The notes under the pieces were generated by a model. It saw only the letters and a program-made list of their open reading frames with translations. It did no database searches and was not told where the DNA came from. 64,000 bases of DNA from Hyphomicrobiales bacterium (GTDB taxonomy: Bacteria; Pseudomonadota; Alphaproteobacteria; Rhizobiales; Rhizobiaceae). The stretch covers positions 96,523 to 160,522 of the forward strand of contig UCMW01000002.1 of assembly GCA_900473745.1 (NCBI GenBank). The letters are read 5' to 3'. How positions within the stretch are numbered: the first letter of the stretch is position 1; each line of letters starts with the position of its first letter. Made by a program: the position numbers and the translations under genes. This document shows positions 62,142 to 64,000 of the stretch, piece by piece.

Positions 62142-63947
62142 ATGTCCACCGAACCGGTAGATCCCGTCATCCGCGCCTTCCTCGGTGTCGAGCACTCCGC
62201 CAGCGGCCAGCGCTGGATGTCCCGAACCGACCAGGCAGGTCAGAACCGGGCGCTCGCCATCAGCCAGCTGCATGCCATTCCCGAACTCGTCGCCCGCGTG
62301 CTCGCAGGGCGTGGTGTCGGTGTGGACGAGGCGCCTGCCTTCCTGGACCCGACGATCCGCAATCTCATGCCGGACCCGTCCAAGCTGACCGATTGCGATG
62401 CCGCTGCAAAGCGCATTGTGCAGGCGATCGACGGCAAGGAGCGTGTGGCGATCTTCGGCGACTACGACGTCGACGGTGCCGCATCCTCCGCCCTGATGGC
62501 CCGCTTCCTCCACCATTTCGGCGTCGAGGCGGAAATCTACATTCCCGACCGCATTTTCGAGGGTTACGGACCGAATGCGGCCGCCATCGACCAGCTGATC
62601 GAGCGTGGTGCCAACCTGCTGATCACCGTCGACTGCGGCTCGACCAGCATCGAGGCGTTGGGAGCCGCCGAGCGGCGTGGCGTCGACGTCGTTGTGATCG
62701 ACCATCACCAGATGGGCCACGAGATGCCGGTCTGCCATGCCCTGGTCAATCCGAACCGCGAGGATGACTTGTCGGGGCAGGGACATCTTTGCGCAGCGGG
62801 CGTTGTCTTCATGGTTCTGGTCGCCAGCTTGCGTCTGCTGCGTGAGGCCGGCCACCCCTTTGCCCGCTCGCTCGATCTGATCGCCTGGCTCGATCTCGTG
62901 GCGCTCGCCACCGTCTGCGACGTGGTGCCGCTGAAGGGGCTGAACCGTGCCTATGTCACCAAGGGCCTGATCGCTGCACGCCACCAGAACAATGTCGGTC
63001 TCGCATCCCTACTGCGGGTCGCGGGCATTGGTGGGCCGGTGACGCCATATCATTTCGGCTTTCTCGTGGGACCGAGAATCAACGCAGGCGGTCGTATCGG
63101 CGATGCAGCGCTGGGAAGCCGGCTGCTGACCCTCGATGATGCCTCGGAAGCCGATCAGATCGCCGCCAAGCTGGATGAGCTGAACCGCGAACGGCAGGCC
63201 ATGGAAGCCGTGATGCTGGCGGAGGCCGAGGCCGAAGCCATGGCGGAATATGGGACCGGCGAAAAGGCCGCGGTGATTCTGACCGCCAAGGAAAACTGGC
63301 ATCCCGGAATCGTCGGGCTCCTCGCCGCCCGGCTGAAGGAGAAGTTCAAGCGACCTGCCTTCGCCATTGCCTTTGATTCCATGGGCAAGGGGACCGGTTC
63401 CGGCCGCTCGATCAATGGTTTCGACATGGGGCGCATGGTCCGCGCCGCCGTCGACGAGGGGCTTCTGGTCAAGGGTGGCGGGCATGCCATGGCAGCGGGC
63501 CTGACGGTGGAACGGGCGAATCTCGGGCGTCTGCGCAGCTTTTTCGAGGAGCGGGCGGCGGCCCAGGTGTCCGCGCTTGCGGCCAACCAGACATTGAAGA
63601 TCGATGGCGCGATCGGCGCCTCCGGGGCGACCCTTGCTCTCGTCGACCAGCTCGAGGCGGCCGGTCCCTATGGATCCGGGCATCCGCAACCGATCTTTGC
63701 CGTGCCCTTGCACAGGTTGAAGGACGTCCGTCCTGTTGGCACCACGCATATCAAGATCACGCTGGAGGGCATGGACGGCAAGCGTCTGGAGGGCATCGCG
63801 TTTCGGGCCGCCGACACCGATCTCGGGCATTTCCTGATGAACAGTCGCGGCAACCAGATCCATGTCGCGGGTACGCTTAGCGCGGACCACTGGCAGGGCA
63901 ACAGGCGCGTGCAGTTTCGCATTCTCGACGCCGCAAAGGCGCCCTGA
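62142..63947 (+). CDS. recJ: Single-stranded-DNA-specific exonuclease RecJ
   Basis: A 601-residue 5'-3' exonuclease of the DHH superfamily used in recombination and mismatch repair. Catalytic motifs: FGDYDVDGAASSALMARFLH, VDCGSTS and VVIDHHQMG in the DHH domain; the DHHA1 domain carries GSGRSINGFDMGRM and KGGGHAMAAGLTV; a C-terminal OB-fold follows (HIKITLEGMDGKRLEGIAF). Start MSTEPVDPVIRAFLGVEHS at 62142. The 53 bases after the stop hold nothing recognisable. Confidence 0.95.
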   Translation: MSTEPVDPVIRAFLGVEHSASGQRWMSRTDQAGQNRALAISQLHAIPELVARVLAGRGVGVDEAPAFLDPTIRNLMPDPSKLTDCDAAAKRIVQAIDGKERVAIFGDYDVDGAASSALMARFLHHFGVEAEIYIPDRIFEGYGPNAAAIDQLIERGANLLITVDCGSTSIEALGAAERRGVDVVVIDHHQMGHEMPVCHALVNPNREDDLSGQGHLCAAGVVFMVLVASLRLLREAGHPFARSLDLIAWLDLVALATVCDVVPLKGLNRAYVTKGLIAARHQNNVGLASLLRVAGIGGPVTPYHFGFLVGPRINAGGRIGDAALGSRLLTLDDASEADQIAAKLDELNRERQAMEAVMLAEAEAEAMAEYGTGEKAAVILTAKENWHPGIVGLLAARLKEKFKRPAFAIAFDSMGKGTGSGRSINGFDMGRMVRAAVDEGLLVKGGGHAMAAGLTVERANLGRLRSFFEERAAAQVSALAANQTLKIDGAIGASGATLALVDQLEAAGPYGSGHPQPIFAVPLHRLKDVRPVGTTHIKITLEGMDGKRLEGIAFRAADTDLGHFLMNSRGNQIHVAGTLSADHWQGNRRVQFRILDAAKAP

Positions 63948-64000
63948 GCTTCAATCTGTTCGAGTTGTCTCGGAAGACCGAAGTGGCACGCCCTAGGGGA

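Overview
The window is a GC-rich, gene-dense chromosomal segment from an alphaproteobacterium, most likely a member of the Rhizobiaceae (Rhizobium/Agrobacterium group). The reasons are the suf gene order, DUF1127, DUF992, DUF1236 and ATP12 family genes, a LuxR/LuxI pair followed by a small gene, rhizobial-type palindromic repeats, and a small RNA that looks like the rhizobial alpha-r14 (NfeR1-like) family. I see no prophage, insertion sequence or CRISPR array. Assignments come from reading the translated sequence and from knowledge of the families; no database search was run.

Layout. 1-7610: the 3' part of a suf iron-sulfur assembly operon (sufD, sufS, sufT, then sufA), split by an opposite-strand rutABCDF pyrimidine-degradation operon that has a near-perfect sigma-54 promoter and a RutR-like operator. 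7744-11000: an Lrp/LysE pair, then a LuxR-LuxI quorum-sensing locus with two upstream palindromes and two small genes that overlap tail to tail. 11219-16856: a FlgB/FlgC-like protein, a DUF1236 protein and the gcvT-gcvH-gcvP glycine cleavage operon behind a tandem glycine riboswitch. 17048-23500: a copper-handling pair (DUF2946-like plus a YcnI-PCuAC fusion), a flavodoxin-domain gene with an FNR-type box, crcB, a pseudouridine synthase-HAD-ATP12 run and a lipoprotein.

23583-40681 is a large cobalamin (B12) cluster: a cobalamin riboswitch, cobP, cobW, cobN, two accessory genes and cobO; then a ParDE module and a TSUP permease on the other strand; then a long-form cbiX with a histidine-rich tail, a cobH fusion, cobL, cobI, a cbiG-cobJ fusion and cobM. 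Many neighbours overlap by 1-8 bases, as expected of translationally coupled operons. No cobG/cobZ, cobK or cobF is present here. cobN carries two, and the cobH fusion one, in-frame translated copies of GC-rich palindromic repeats. In the cobH gene the repeat forms the linker between an unrelated N-terminal domain and the whole CobH enzyme. This is the most unusual signal in the window.

40716-64000 is mostly housekeeping and envelope genes: a second GFA protein, a nucleoside hydrolase, DUF1127, an antisense-to-Shine-Dalgarno sRNA, a DUF2157/GDYXXLXY membrane pair, tRNA-Leu(TAG), trigger factor, a PAS-LuxR regulator, csbD, a BON-like/DUF992 pair, an MFS exporter, sthA, an acyltransferase, radC, map, sfsA, phaC, a lipoprotein, an AlaC-like aminotransferase, hom, a possible small membrane protein and recJ.
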